From Clostridium formicaceticum (GTDB lineage Bacteria > Bacillota > Clostridia > Peptostreptococcales > Natronincolaceae), in assembly GCF_001854185.1 (NCBI RefSeq), contig NZ_CP017603.1, forward strand, positions 3,658,001 to 3,722,000: DNA of 64,000 nucleotides, written 5' to 3'. This document shows, in pieces, positions 1 to 8,470 of the stretch. The notes under the pieces are model-generated. The model worked only from the letters and a program-made list of their open reading frames with translations. It ran no database searches and had not been told where the DNA came from. Numbering within the stretch: position 1 is the stretch's first letter; each line of letters begins with the position of its first letter. A program made the translations under genes and the position numbers.

Positions 1-24
1 ATTATAACAAGACATAGACTTAAT

Positions 25-747
25 CTATTTTTCATCTTTGTCACCTCTTTTTTCTTCATCATCCTTTTGTGATTTTTTTTCACTTTCACCTAGTGTACTA
101 ACGAAATGCCCTTTTTCAAAGTGCATTTCTTTTTTTTCTGTCCCTCCCTGTAATCTTTCCCTAATTTCTCCTATAATTTCAGCCAATAAAACAGCCAAAA
201 CTCCAGCAATCACCGTAGTATCTACTCCGCCAGCGCCGCCAAACCTAGTGGGTGCTGGTATATTATTGATGGCGTTTATAACCATCTGTATTATATCCGT
301 AATCACTACCCCCATGACCCCAGCGATAAAAGCGGCTCTTCTAGACCGTCCAAGAACATAAGCAATGATTCCTGCTATTATTGCATAAACATAGTTAGGT
401 TCGATATTTTGTGCCTCAGGTTCTGCAGGAAGTATGTATCTTTGCGTTGCATAAATAACCCCTCCTGCCACAACCGCTGCTATAACAGCCCTCCATCTTT
501 CTTTTCCTGTCTCAGCTTTAATAAATAAATAAATTGCTAAAGCAACGGGAATAACAAAGCCTCCTACGTTAAAGGATACGTTCTCGGTGACATTAATATC
601 TGGTAAAAAAATAGTAGATACAACAATTGCAATAATAATTGCTATTGCTGCCTTATCGCTTAATCTCAGTCGGTCCAATACTCTTTCTGCTAAGCCTGCA
701 AAAATCAATATGGATACAACGATTAGTAAAATCATTCCTATGGCCAT
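25..747 (-). CDS. polytopic membrane protein, DUF1614-like
   Basis: Unknown-function integral membrane protein of 240 residues. It has about seven hydrophobic segments between residues 1 and 195, a Gly-rich loop (FGGAGGVDTT, about residues 168-177) and a highly charged cytoplasmic-looking tail of about 45 residues rich in Lys, Glu and Asp. The layout fits the DUF1614 membrane family as I remember it, which is recall and not a search. The ATG at 747 follows a good AAGGAGG. It is the last gene before the left edge and is separated from the histidine kinase gene by a terminator, so it looks monocistronic here. No catalytic motif is visible. Confidence 0.7.
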   Translation of the reverse strand: MAIGMILLIVVSILIFAGLAERVLDRLRLSDKAAIAIIIAIVVSTIFLPDINVTENVSFNVGGFVIPVALAIYLFIKAETGKERWRAVIAAVVAGGVIYATQRYILPAEPEAQNIEPNYVYAIIAGIIAYVLGRSRRAAFIAGVMGVVITDIIQMVINAINNIPAPTRFGGAGGVDTTVIAGVLAVLLAEIIGEIRERLQGGTEKKEMHFEKGHFVSTLGESEKKSQKDDEEKRGDKDEK

Positions 748-854
748 TATTTTTCCTCCTTGTTAAAATGAAAATAATATTACTTTGCCTTATTTTTATA
801 ATTCCCTTGACAGTATGAAACTATACAGAAGGTTTATTATTGCTTGATATGATA

Positions 855-896
855 AAAAAAAGGAAGATATCTTATGATAAAATATCTTCCTTTTTT
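855..896 (-). terminator. intrinsic terminator after the kinase operon
   Basis: Stem AAGGAAGATAT paired with ATATCTTCC, flanked by A and T runs on both sides, so it can work in either direction. It lies 42 bases downstream of the histidine kinase stop codon. Confidence 0.85.
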
Positions 897-937
897 ATTG
901 AAACAAACTTTCACTATGCATTTATAATAACATTTTT

Positions 938-2698
938 TCACTTTTTTATAGGAAGGATTACCGTGAATTCAGTACCTTTTCCCTCTTCACTATTTACTTT
1001 AACTCTTCCTTTAAAAGATAATACAATATGTTTTACAATGGCTAAACCCAGTCCAGTTCCCCCAACCTTTCTACTTCTAGCTTTGTCCACCCGATAAAAT
1101 CGCTCAAAGAGCCTTGGTAAATCCTTTTTTGGGATACCAATCCCAGTATCCTTCACCGTGATAACAATATTATGGTGCTTTTTATAGCCAGTTAAAAGAA
1201 CCTTTCCTCCATGAGGGGTGTACTTAATAGCATTATCTGCTAAGTTAATCAACATCTGCTTAAACCAGTCCTTATTGCCATAAATGTTGGGTAGATTCAT
1301 ATCTATTTTTGATGATAATGCGATTCCCTTGTTGGCGGCAATAGGATGCATCATTTCCTCTACTTCCTTCATAACATTTGTTGGAAAAATCTCCTCTTGC
1401 AAAACCCGATGTTGAGAACTTTCTATTTCAGACAACGTCAAGATATCTTCAATGAGACGTGTTAATCTTTCTGTCTCTATGTCTATAATATCTAAAAAAC
1501 GTTTTTTCGTTTTCTCATCCTCTATCGTATTTGATTTTAAGGTTTCCACAAACCCACTGATAGAGGTTAAGGGGGTTTTTAGTTCATGGGATACATTGGT
1601 AACAAAGTTTGAACGCATTTTTTCTAGTTTTCTTATTTCAGTAACATCTTCAATCACAGTGACTAATCCTATTGTTTTGGTGGGATCATTTTCTAGCTTT
1701 ATAGGGTTTGTATAGACTTTTAAAATTTTTTCCTGAGGATTCTTCACATTGATCTCTATTTGTGTATCTATATTCTCTTTTAAAACTCTCTTAATTTCCT
1801 CATCCAATTGATTATTTCTAATCACCTCTAAAATATGCTTGCCTATTGCATCTTTTCTCTCAATACCAAATAACTGCTCGGCAGCAGTATTTAACAAAAT
1901 AATGTTTTTCTTATGATCCACCGCTATAATAGGATTGGTAATACTGGTTAATAAAGCTTTAAATTTTGTATTACTATCCGAAAGCTCTGCTATTGTATCT
2001 TCTAGTCTATCTGCCATATGGTTAAAATGATCTGCCAGCTCACCGATTTCATCCTTAGAAGGAACGCAAGCCCTCATGCCCAATCGTCCTGCTGCCATTT
2101 TTTTTGATACTTCTGTAATCTCCTTAATAGGTTCCATAATCTTATCAATAAAACGATAACCTATCAAAGTAGCTATGATGAGACCACTGCCAATAGAGAT
2201 AACAATATAATAAAATAAAGTTTGATTGATTTTTTTAATTTCTAAAAGGTTCACAGCTAACCTAACAACAATACTGCCTAAATCTGTATCCAGCGGCAAT
2301 GCAATATATAACATATCTAAGTCTACTGTATTGCTATAACGAATAGCTTTACCAACTTCTCCCCTATAGGCGGCTTGTATTTCTGGACGATTTCTATGAT
2401 TTTCAATAATTCCTTCTTTTTTAAAGGTTTCCACTAAAACATTACCCGCTTCATCAATAATGGTTATCCTAATACCAATTTTTTCACCTAAATCCTGCAT
2501 CTTTTCTTGAAATACTTTAGAACTTAATGCATGATGATCTTCCTTTATAAACTCTTGGATAAGCACTGCATTTGAAATTAGTTTTTCTTCTAATTGATCC
2601 ATATAACTAGAGCGAATAAGACTTAAAGACAAAAAACTTGTCAATAGTATCCCCACTAACAAAATAACAAAAAACACTAGGAAAATTTTTTTTTGCAT
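938..2698 (-). CDS. sensor histidine kinase (PhoR/WalK-type: TM, HAMP, PAS, HisKA, HATPase)
   Basis: Membrane sensor kinase of a two-component system, 586 residues from the ATG at 2698. This start has AGGTGG at proper spacing; a GTG at 2707 abuts the upstream stop and has no good site. TM1 is about residues 4-27, an extracellular loop follows to about 160, TM2 is about 162-180, and then come a HAMP segment, a PAS domain (about 245-350), HisKA with the phospho-accepting His371 in SHELKTPL, and the ATPase with N box (DNAIKYTP), G1 (DTGIGIP) and G2 (GGTGLGLAI) motifs. The architecture matches PhoR/PnpS and WalK. The signal is unknown, and no phosphate genes are adjacent. Confidence 0.92.
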   Translation of the reverse strand: MQKKIFLVFFVILLVGILLTSFLSLSLIRSSYMDQLEEKLISNAVLIQEFIKEDHHALSSKVFQEKMQDLGEKIGIRITIIDEAGNVLVETFKKEGIIENHRNRPEIQAAYRGEVGKAIRYSNTVDLDMLYIALPLDTDLGSIVVRLAVNLLEIKKINQTLFYYIVISIGSGLIIATLIGYRFIDKIMEPIKEITEVSKKMAAGRLGMRACVPSKDEIGELADHFNHMADRLEDTIAELSDSNTKFKALLTSITNPIIAVDHKKNIILLNTAAEQLFGIERKDAIGKHILEVIRNNQLDEEIKRVLKENIDTQIEINVKNPQEKILKVYTNPIKLENDPTKTIGLVTVIEDVTEIRKLEKMRSNFVTNVSHELKTPLTSISGFVETLKSNTIEDEKTKKRFLDIIDIETERLTRLIEDILTLSEIESSQHRVLQEEIFPTNVMKEVEEMMHPIAANKGIALSSKIDMNLPNIYGNKDWFKQMLINLADNAIKYTPHGGKVLLTGYKKHHNIVITVKDTGIGIPKKDLPRLFERFYRVDKARSRKVGGTGLGLAIVKHIVLSFKGRVKVNSEEGKGTEFTVILPIKK

Positions 2699-2707
2699 TT
2701 TTTCCAC

Positions 2708-3397
2708 CTACTTCATCTTATATCCCACACCTCTGATGGTTTCTATATATTTTCCTGTTTCATCATCCCCTATTTTTTTTCTCAAATGACGAATATGTAC
2801 ATCTACAGTTCTGGTTTCTCCAAAATAATCATAACCCCAGACTTCATCTAAAAGAACATTTCTTGACATAACTTTATTCTTATTTTCTAGCAACATCTTC
2901 AATAGTTCAAATTCTTTCAAGGTCAACTCTACTTTTTTTCCGCTTACTACTACCTCATGCTTTTCTAAATCCATCACGATATCTCTTAATTGTAATACTT
3001 TTATCTCCTGCTTTTTTATATCTTCACTTCTTCTTAAAACTGCTTTAACTCTAGCTACCAGTTCTCTCACACTAAAAGGTTTTGTAACATAATCATCAGC
3101 TCCCAGCTCTAAACCTAAAATACGATCAGTTTCTTCACTTTTTGCTGTTAACATAATGATAGGCAATTTACTAAAACCTTCTATTTTTCTTATTTCTTTG
3201 CATACCTCTAGGCCATCTATACCTGGTAGCATTAAATCCAATATAACTAAATCTACTGCATTACTATGGAGTAGTTCTATACAATCCTCACCATTATCAC
3301 TGGTAAAAACATAGAAACCACTTTTTTCTAAGTTAAATTTGATTAACTCTAAAATATGCTCTTCATCATCTACTACTAAGACCCTTCTCTTATCCAT
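2708..3397 (-). CDS. OmpR/PhoB-family response regulator
   Basis: Two-domain DNA-binding response regulator, 229 residues. The receiver domain has the acidic pair DDEE near residue 10, the phospho-acceptor Asp54 in LDLMLPG, and the conserved Lys in YVTKPF. The C-terminal winged helix carries the typical VDVHIRHLRKKIG recognition region and ends in RGVGYKMK. The ATG at 3397 is preferred because AAGGAGG is six bases upstream; a GTG one codon earlier is too close. Its stop lies just upstream of the kinase start, so the pair is co-transcribed. PhoP/PnpR identity is likely from the architecture but is not proven. Confidence 0.93.
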   Translation of the reverse strand: MDKRRVLVVDDEEHILELIKFNLEKSGFYVFTSDNGEDCIELLHSNAVDLVILDLMLPGIDGLEVCKEIRKIEGFSKLPIIMLTAKSEETDRILGLELGADDYVTKPFSVRELVARVKAVLRRSEDIKKQEIKVLQLRDIVMDLEKHEVVVSGKKVELTLKEFELLKMLLENKNKVMSRNVLLDEVWGYDYFGETRTVDVHIRHLRKKIGDDETGKYIETIRGVGYKMK

Positions 3398-3408
3398 CAC
3401 TTGCCTCC

Positions 3409-4224
3409 TTATTCAGTTAGTTCAATCACAGAAGCCATCCTTCCAGTCAATCCCTTCTCTTTACGATGAGAATAAAACAAATCTGTGTTGCAGGCAGTGC
3501 ACATATTTGCTATGAATATATTTCTATCTAATACGCCTATTTCCTTTAAGGATATTCGGTTAGCCTCCCATAAATCTAACATATATTTCCCTTCAGTATT
3601 TGGAAATGCAATGTTTGAAGTATATGTAAAATTTGTGTTAAATTCTTTAACAACCTCATTAGACACTTCATAACAACACTTTCCTATGGAAGGGCCTATA
3701 GCAACAGTGATATCTTCTACCCTGCATTCAAACTTCTTTATCATCTTTTCCACTGTTTTTTGTCCTATCTTCAACGCTGTCCCCCTCCATCCGGCATGAG
3801 AAGCAGCGATAACCTTCTTTATAGGATCAACAAATAACAGGGGTACACAATCAGCATGATAAGTCATAAGGGCTATTCCTGATACATTCGTAATTAGTCC
3901 ATCAACACCGCTATAATCTTTTTCACAAAAAATGCCTTTTCCTCTATCTTCTATCGTAACGAGCTTTATTTCATCTCTATGTATTTGATCTGCAAGCACT
4001 AAGTTTTCAACTTTTATATCTATGGCCTCACAAAACCTCTGTAGATTCGTCATTACGTGAGCTTTATGATCTTTTGTTTTAAAACTTAAATTTAAACTGC
4101 TATTATGAGCTGTGCTCACTCCTCCTATTCTTGTACTAAATCCATGTTTCACCATGCCTAGTTGTTGAAACTCTTCTACAATGATAATCTTAGTTTCTTT
4201 TTCTTCGATTATTTTAAAACTCAA
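3409..4224 (-). CDS. pgeF: PgeF/YlmD/YfiH family (laccase-domain) protein
   Basis: Member of the YfiH/PgeF family, first called polyphenol oxidases. Members have been shown to act as purine nucleoside phosphorylases, and E. coli YfiH as a peptidoglycan-editing factor. The zinc-site motifs are visible: THADCVPLLF near the middle (His and Cys ligands) and HAGWRGT just after it, with CCYEV and a C-terminal SHRKEKGLTGR also typical. The GTG at 4233 touches the Shine-Dalgarno sequence, so I prefer the TTG at 4224. It sits in the ylm-type block near sigG, as in Bacillus, and is followed 11 bases later by the response regulator gene. Confidence 0.88.
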   Translation of the reverse strand: MSFKIIEEKETKIIIVEEFQQLGMVKHGFSTRIGGVSTAHNSSLNLSFKTKDHKAHVMTNLQRFCEAIDIKVENLVLADQIHRDEIKLVTIEDRGKGIFCEKDYSGVDGLITNVSGIALMTYHADCVPLLFVDPIKKVIAASHAGWRGTALKIGQKTVEKMIKKFECRVEDITVAIGPSIGKCCYEVSNEVVKEFNTNFTYTSNIAFPNTEGKYMLDLWEANRISLKEIGVLDRNIFIANMCTACNTDLFYSHRKEKGLTGRMASVIELTE

Positions 4225-4332
4225 CCCCTTCACTCCTTTACATTAATTTATTAGTTTATATACTCATTATTTCCATTCTTATTTTGCTTTATCAAAACCA
4301 AATAGGTCTTCTTCAGTCTATAAGCACAAAAA

Positions 4333-4378
4333 ACCCAGCCAAGACAGCATATAAAACATGCAACTGTGCAAGCTGGGT
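4333..4378 (-). terminator. terminator after nrdR
   Basis: ACCCAGC pairs with GCTGGGT, an inner GCAT/ATGC stem sits in the large loop, and a T run (GGGTTTTTTG) follows on the minus strand. It lies between nrdR and pgeF. Confidence 0.75.
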
Positions 4379-4399
4379 CTTTGAAGTAATTGAAAAATC

Positions 4400-4861
4400 C
4401 TAATTCGTCTTTTCTTTTAGTAATTTTCTTAATTCACCCATAAAGGTATTAATATCCTTAAACTCCCTGTAAACAGAAGCAAATCGAACATAGGCAACCT
4501 CATCTAATTTTTTTATATGATCCATCACCAATTCTCCAATAAACTCTGTTTTTATTTCTTTCTCCATAGAATTATAAAGCTGTTTTTCTATTTCATTCAC
4601 GATGCTCTCTATATCATTTAATGCTACGGGTCTTTTTTCACAAGCCTTAATCATACCTTTTAAAATTTTATTGCGATTAAAGGATTCTCGATTTCCAGTT
4701 TTTTTGATAACCATCAAAGGTATTTCTTCAATTTTTTCATAAGTAGTAAATCTTCTACTACAGGAAATACATTCTCTTCTTCTACGAATTGACTGACCTT
4801 CCTCCGTAGGTCTTGAATCCACAACTTTTGATTCACCATCACCACAAAAAGGACAATTCAT
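4400..4861 (-). CDS. nrdR: transcriptional repressor NrdR
   Basis: Repressor of ribonucleotide reductase genes, sensing ATP/dATP. The protein is 153 residues, the usual family length. The N-terminal zinc ribbon is complete: MNCPFCG at residues 1-7 and CISC later, followed by RRFTTYEK, then the ATP-cone domain ([19 protein letters not shown] onward). The ATG at 4861 follows GGGGGGTGAG; an upstream TTG would add six residues before the MNCPFC that normally starts the family. It lies alone between ylmC and a terminator. Confidence 0.96.
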   Translation of the reverse strand: MNCPFCGDGESKVVDSRPTEEGQSIRRRRECISCSRRFTTYEKIEEIPLMVIKKTGNRESFNRNKILKGMIKACEKRPVALNDIESIVNEIEKQLYNSMEKEIKTEFIGELVMDHIKKLDEVAYVRFASVYREFKDINTFMGELRKLLKEKTN

Positions 4862-4939
4862 CCTATGCTCACCCCCCAAATGTTACACTGCTAAGTTCAT
4901 TATAATATACAGATTACAGTATGTCTAACGAAATCCCAT

Positions 4940-5248
4940 CTATTTTTTGTTTTTGCCTTCTTTTGAAAAAAAGTCCTCGTCTTCTTCATAATGCCTTAGA
5001 TGAGGTTCAATATTGTTTTTAACCTCTACCAATATAACATCAATGCCTATTTTTTTAATTTCTACCCACGTAATTTCATTCTCCAATTCCTTCCCAAACA
5101 AACCAAAAAATTTTTCACTGTTTGGAACAATAATAGCATTGATTTTCCCCTTTTCTAAATTTACATCAATATCAGAAATTAAACCTAATCTTCTGCCATC
5201 GGTTATATTAATTACTTCTTTTTCTGTTAAATCTGATGCTCGAATCAT
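4940..5248 (-). CDS. ylmC: YlmC/YmxH-family PRC-barrel sporulation protein
   Basis: Small PRC-barrel protein of 102 residues. It begins MIRASDLTEKEVINITDGRRLG, the classic YlmC/YmxH opening, followed by alternating beta strands (LISDIDVNLEKGKINAIIVP) and an acidic/lysine tail. The family is linked to sporulation by genome context, and its exact role is unknown. It lies between sigG and nrdR, as in other clostridia. The start ATG follows GGAGGTGAAAAG. Confidence 0.88.
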   Translation of the reverse strand: MIRASDLTEKEVINITDGRRLGLISDIDVNLEKGKINAIIVPNSEKFFGLFGKELENEITWVEIKKIGIDVILVEVKNNIEPHLRHYEEDEDFFSKEGKNKK

Positions 5249-5416
5249 CTTTTCACCTCCATAAAATCTACAAATATACGTTTATAACTCTTCCTCTAGT
5301 CCTTTTAGACGAGACCCTAGCCATTAAAGCCCTAAGTATCCAGCGCATATTTAGAGCAAATACCAATACTATGTAATATATTTATGGACTTGCTTTTTAC
5401 TTTATGCCTAAAAAAT

Positions 5417-5441
5417 AAAAATCACCCAAAGGGTGATTTTT
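5417..5441 (-). terminator. terminator overlapping the sigG stop
   Basis: Perfect 11-bp stem AAAAATCACCC / GGGTGATTTTT with a three-base loop. The stem begins inside the sigG stop codon, so termination should follow directly on translation end. Confidence 0.88.
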
Positions 5442-6213
5442 ATATGTATTTCTTCATATGTTTTACTGCTGTTTTTTCCAATCTAGAAACCTGTGCCTGT
5501 GAAATACCTATTTCCTCTGCTACCTCCATCTGTGTCCTACCTTCAAAAAATCTCAAGGTTAAAATTAATTTTTCTCGATCATTTAACTTTCTCATTGCTT
5601 CTCTTATGGCAATACCATCAATCCATGTCTCATCTTCGCTTTTTTCGTCACTCACTTGATCCATTACAAATATAGCATCACCACTATCATGATAAATCGG
5701 TTCAAATAGAGATACAGGATCCTGAATAGCATCAAGGGCAAAAACTACCTCTGCTCTAGGTAAATTTAACTGCTCAGCAATTTCTGATATTACTGGTTCC
5801 TTTGCATTTTTATTAATGAGCTGGTCCCTTACTTGTAATGCTTTATAAGCAGTATCTCTTAAGGATCTGCTTACCCTAATAGAATTATTGTCCCTTAAAT
5901 ATCTTCTGATCTCTCCAATAATCATTGGAACAGCATAGGTAGAAAATTTTACATTATGACTTAAATCAAAGTTGTCAATTGCTTTAATCAATCCAATACA
6001 ACCTACTTGAAACAAATCATCCACATGTTCTCCTCTATTGTTAAATCTCTGAATGACACTTAGCACTAATCTTAAGTTCCCTCTTATAAATTGTTCTCTA
6101 GCAGCATAATCTCCCTCTTTAATGCGACCAAATAGTTTATACATTTCATCATTCGTCAACACTGGTAATTCTGATGTGTTTACTCCGCAAATTTCTACTT
6201 TGTTGATATGCAT
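5440..6213 (-). CDS. sigG: RNA polymerase sigma-G factor (late forespore)
   Basis: Forespore-specific sigma factor of 257 residues, the usual SigG length. The N-terminus (KVEICGVNTSELPVL) is the SigG signature. Region 2 (FIRGNLRLVLSVIQRF, DDLFQVGCIGLIKAIDNFD, FSTYAVPMIIGEIRRYLRD) and region 4 (LNDREKLILTLRFFEGRTQMEVAEEIGISQAQVSRLEK) are intact. It follows sigE after about 256 bases that hold a dispersed repeat (6311-6438), so sigG could have its own promoter. A terminator overlaps its stop. Confidence 0.97.
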   Translation of the reverse strand: MHINKVEICGVNTSELPVLTNDEMYKLFGRIKEGDYAAREQFIRGNLRLVLSVIQRFNNRGEHVDDLFQVGCIGLIKAIDNFDLSHNVKFSTYAVPMIIGEIRRYLRDNNSIRVSRSLRDTAYKALQVRDQLINKNAKEPVISEIAEQLNLPRAEVVFALDAIQDPVSLFEPIYHDSGDAIFVMDQVSDEKSEDETWIDGIAIREAMRKLNDREKLILTLRFFEGRTQMEVAEEIGISQAQVSRLEKTAVKHMKKYI

Positions 6214-6310
6214 TGTAAAATCTCAGTCCTTTCACTTTGAATTACCCCTTTAATATTTAGATTATTGACTGAATGATTATTTTTATGCAGTAGTTATGCT
6301 ATGAAAAATA

Positions 6311-6438
6311 AAATTCGAAGATATAGTGCTTGATCTCCCACTTGCATAAATAGCTAATCCAAATCTTTGATTTGGTGTTAGTCACTTAGTTTGTTCACCT
6401 AGAAGTGGAGGTCTTAGCAATACACCGAAGGATAAAAA
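6311..6438 (+). repeat. dispersed structured intergenic repeat, copy A (near full length)
   Basis: About 120 bases that match the minus-strand copy at 62678-62811 at roughly 90% or better by eye. An outer stem is possible between GATCTCCCACTT (about 6332-6343) and AAGTGGAGGTC (about 6403-6413). A perfect inner hairpin CCAAATC-TTT-GATTTGG is at about 6359-6375. The conserved 3' end reads CTTAGCAATACACCGAAGGA. No ORF lies inside it. Confidence 0.85.
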
Positions 6439-6469
6439 AGCACCACATGTCACTGTGACAAGTACCTCT

Positions 6470-7204
6470 TTATATCATTCTATTAATTTCCTTTTTAAGT
6501 CTTGATACGATTCTTTTTTCTAGCCTTGATATGTAAGATTGAGAAATCCCTAGGATATCTGCCACTTCTTTTTGCGTTCTTTCTTTACCGCTATTTAACC
6601 CAAACCTCAGTTCCATAATCTTTTTTTCTCTCTTTGAAAGTTTATCTAAAGCTACCTTCAAGAGTTCCTTATCTACCTCTTCCTCTAAAAAACGATAAAT
6701 AATATCGTTATCGGTTCCTAAAATGTCTGATAATAACAGTTCATTACCATCCCAATCAATGTTAAGAGGTTCATCGAAGGAAACCTCCATTTTGATTTTA
6801 CTATTTCTTCTTAAGTACATTAAAATTTCATTTTCTATACATCGTGAAGCGTAGGTGGCTAACTTAATGTTTTTTTCTGGGTTAAAAGTATTTACTGCTT
6901 TAATTAACCCTATTGTTCCTATGGATATTAAATCCTCCACACCTATACCTGTGTTTTCAAACTTTCTTGCAATATATACCACTAAACGCAGATTTCTTTC
7001 AATTAAAATCGTCCTCACTGTACTCTGGTCATCTTTTAATTTCTCTATGAGGAAACTCTCTTCATCATTTGATAAGGGGGGCGGCAAAGTTTCACTACCC
7101 CCAATATAGTAGATACTTTCCTCTTGATAAAGCTTAAAGTACTTTAATAATTTAATATAATAATAACGGTATAATAATTTCATTTTCAATAGTGATTGTC
7201 TCAT
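6470..7204 (-). CDS. sigE: RNA polymerase sigma-E factor precursor (mother cell)
   Basis: Early mother-cell sigma factor, 244 residues, made as pro-SigE. The first 30 or so residues form a Tyr/Lys-rich pro-sequence ending at the conserved [14 protein letters not shown], where SpoIIGA-type proteases cut nearby in Bacillus. Regions 2 ([56 protein letters not shown]) and 4 ([26 protein letters not shown]) are complete. It follows spoIIGA by 46 bases, so the protease and its substrate should be made together. The start ATG has TTAGGAGGTAG upstream. Confidence 0.97.
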   Translation of the reverse strand: MRQSLLKMKLLYRYYYIKLLKYFKLYQEESIYYIGGSETLPPPLSNDEESFLIEKLKDDQSTVRTILIERNLRLVVYIARKFENTGIGVEDLISIGTIGLIKAVNTFNPEKNIKLATYASRCIENEILMYLRRNSKIKMEVSFDEPLNIDWDGNELLLSDILGTDNDIIYRFLEEEVDKELLKVALDKLSKREKKIMELRFGLNSGKERTQKEVADILGISQSYISRLEKRIVSRLKKEINRMI

Positions 7205-7250
7205 TTTTCTACCTCCTAAGTTTCGTTAAAAAGCTTACATTGTTTATATC

Positions 7251-8141
7251 TTATATTAAATCTGGATGTAAAAGGGCTCTATATTCTCCTGCCTTCGATA
7301 GTTTTCTGTCATAAATAGCAACAATAATTTCTTGAATACTTTTACTATCTGCTTCTTTTTGTATAGACACAAAATCAGGTTTAAAGCCAATCAACATACC
7401 ATTTTCTGTTCCTAATGCATTATAAGGAATCATTCTGAACCGCGTTATCCAGCTGCTGCCATGCAAAAGCAAAGCCATTTGTGTAAAATTTGGTTTTCCT
7501 GTACAACTAAAAAATCTTTGCACCTCTAAAGGTAATAAATCTATAATAGCATCATACTCTACAATGATTACAGGATACTTGCTAATAGGATCTACCAATG
7601 AGTTACCGGTATCTACTATACCCATTACCTCAACTGTAGCGCCATCGATCTCTATCTTTATATTGATAAGGATTTTTTCTTTAGATAACTGCTTTTGCAG
7701 ATAACCCCAACAAAAGTTGATAAGCATGTAACCTACACCTACAGCAATAAAAATATTTTTTGCAGAAATGTTCGTGATATAAAAAATACCATTGCTTATG
7801 ATGCCATTAAAGTTCGTAAAATAAAATATAGCAAAACCTGCTCCTCCAAATACCAAAGTAATTAAATAAAATATCCCTAAAAGCCGAAAAAACTCTTTAA
7901 ATTTGTAGGGAGTAAAGGCCAAAATAATAATCATCATAGAGCAGGCCAACTTCATAACAATAGAAAATAAAAAATGCAGTGAAGGAAAAAAAATAATAAA
8001 CGCATATAGAGCACTAATAGCTGAAGCCAATAATATCTTTCTCTTTTTTGCAGGATTTTTTCCAAATTTAGCTGTTAAAGACAATATAACGAAATTCATA
8101 ATAAAGTTTTCCAAAAAAACATATTCCGCATAGACAATCAT
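7251..8141 (-). CDS. spoIIGA: sigma-E processing peptidase SpoIIGA
   Basis: Membrane aspartyl protease that activates pro-SigE. The protein has 296 residues. Residues 1-150 contain about five membrane segments, starting with the typical MIVYAEYVFLENFIMNF. The soluble C-terminal half has the catalytic D-T-G at residues 177-179 in GIVDTGNSLVDP, as in retroviral-like proteases acting as dimers. It heads the spoIIGA-sigE pair. GGGAGGG precedes the ATG. Confidence 0.95.
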   Translation of the reverse strand: MIVYAEYVFLENFIMNFVILSLTAKFGKNPAKKRKILLASAISALYAFIIFFPSLHFLFSIVMKLACSMMIIILAFTPYKFKEFFRLLGIFYLITLVFGGAGFAIFYFTNFNGIISNGIFYITNISAKNIFIAVGVGYMLINFCWGYLQKQLSKEKILINIKIEIDGATVEVMGIVDTGNSLVDPISKYPVIIVEYDAIIDLLPLEVQRFFSCTGKPNFTQMALLLHGSSWITRFRMIPYNALGTENGMLIGFKPDFVSIQKEADSKSIQEIIVAIYDRKLSKAGEYRALLHPDLI

Positions 8142-8210
8142 TTATTTTCCCTCCCGAGGGACATATCCTTCTTATTATACAAATATTCATTAGAAAGACG
8201 TTTTATGTAT

Positions 8211-8257
8211 ATTATATAGAATAGAGAATCGCTTTTTTGTCATTTTCTGAAGTCGAA
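8211..8257 (-). promoter_or_regulatory. candidate spoIIG promoter with Spo0A-box-like sites
   Basis: Upstream of spoIIGA the minus strand has a TATAAT-like -10 at 8211-8216. No normal -35 is seen at 17 bases. About 22 bases further upstream are TTTGTC (8236-8241) and AGTCGAA (8251-8257), partial matches to the Spo0A box TGTCGAA. The long spacing with Spo0A sites recalls the Bacillus spoIIG promoter. The matches are weak, so this is a suggestion only. Confidence 0.3.
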
Positions 8258-8310
8258 AGACTAGTTTGTTCTTCTCATTTTAAAGAATATTGTAAACAGC
8301 TTATAAAATC

Positions 8311-8378
8311 CCAAAATGTAGTGCTTGATCTTCTCACTTTAAGAAGTGGGCATCTTAGCAATAACCGAAGGATAAAAA
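8311..8378 (+). repeat. dispersed intergenic repeat, copy B (centre deleted)
   Basis: Shares TGTAGTGCTTGATCT and the 3' block CTTAGCAATA-ACCGAAGGATAAAA with copies A and D but lacks the central 50 or so bases. The stem is kept in altered form: CTCACTT pairs with AAGTGGG directly across a short loop, with one G-T pair. Confidence 0.75.
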
Positions 8379-8397
8379 TATTTTTTTATATAAATAG

Positions 8398-8423
8398 AAA
8401 AAGACTTGCTGGCAGCAAGTCTT
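8398..8423 (-). terminator. terminator after ftsZ
   Basis: Perfect 10-bp stem AAGACTTGCT / AGCAAGTCTT with a three-base loop and a T run on the minus strand, 48 bases after the ftsZ stop. Confidence 0.88.
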
Positions 8424-8470
8424 AAGTGTTGAACGCCTATAGATTTATATGTTTGTTTCAAATAGAATAT

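Noticed and set aside
6311-6438. Riboswitch for sigG
   Set aside because: The same sequence occurs in unrelated intergenic places and in the opposite direction to nearby genes, so it is a repeat and not a gene-specific leader.
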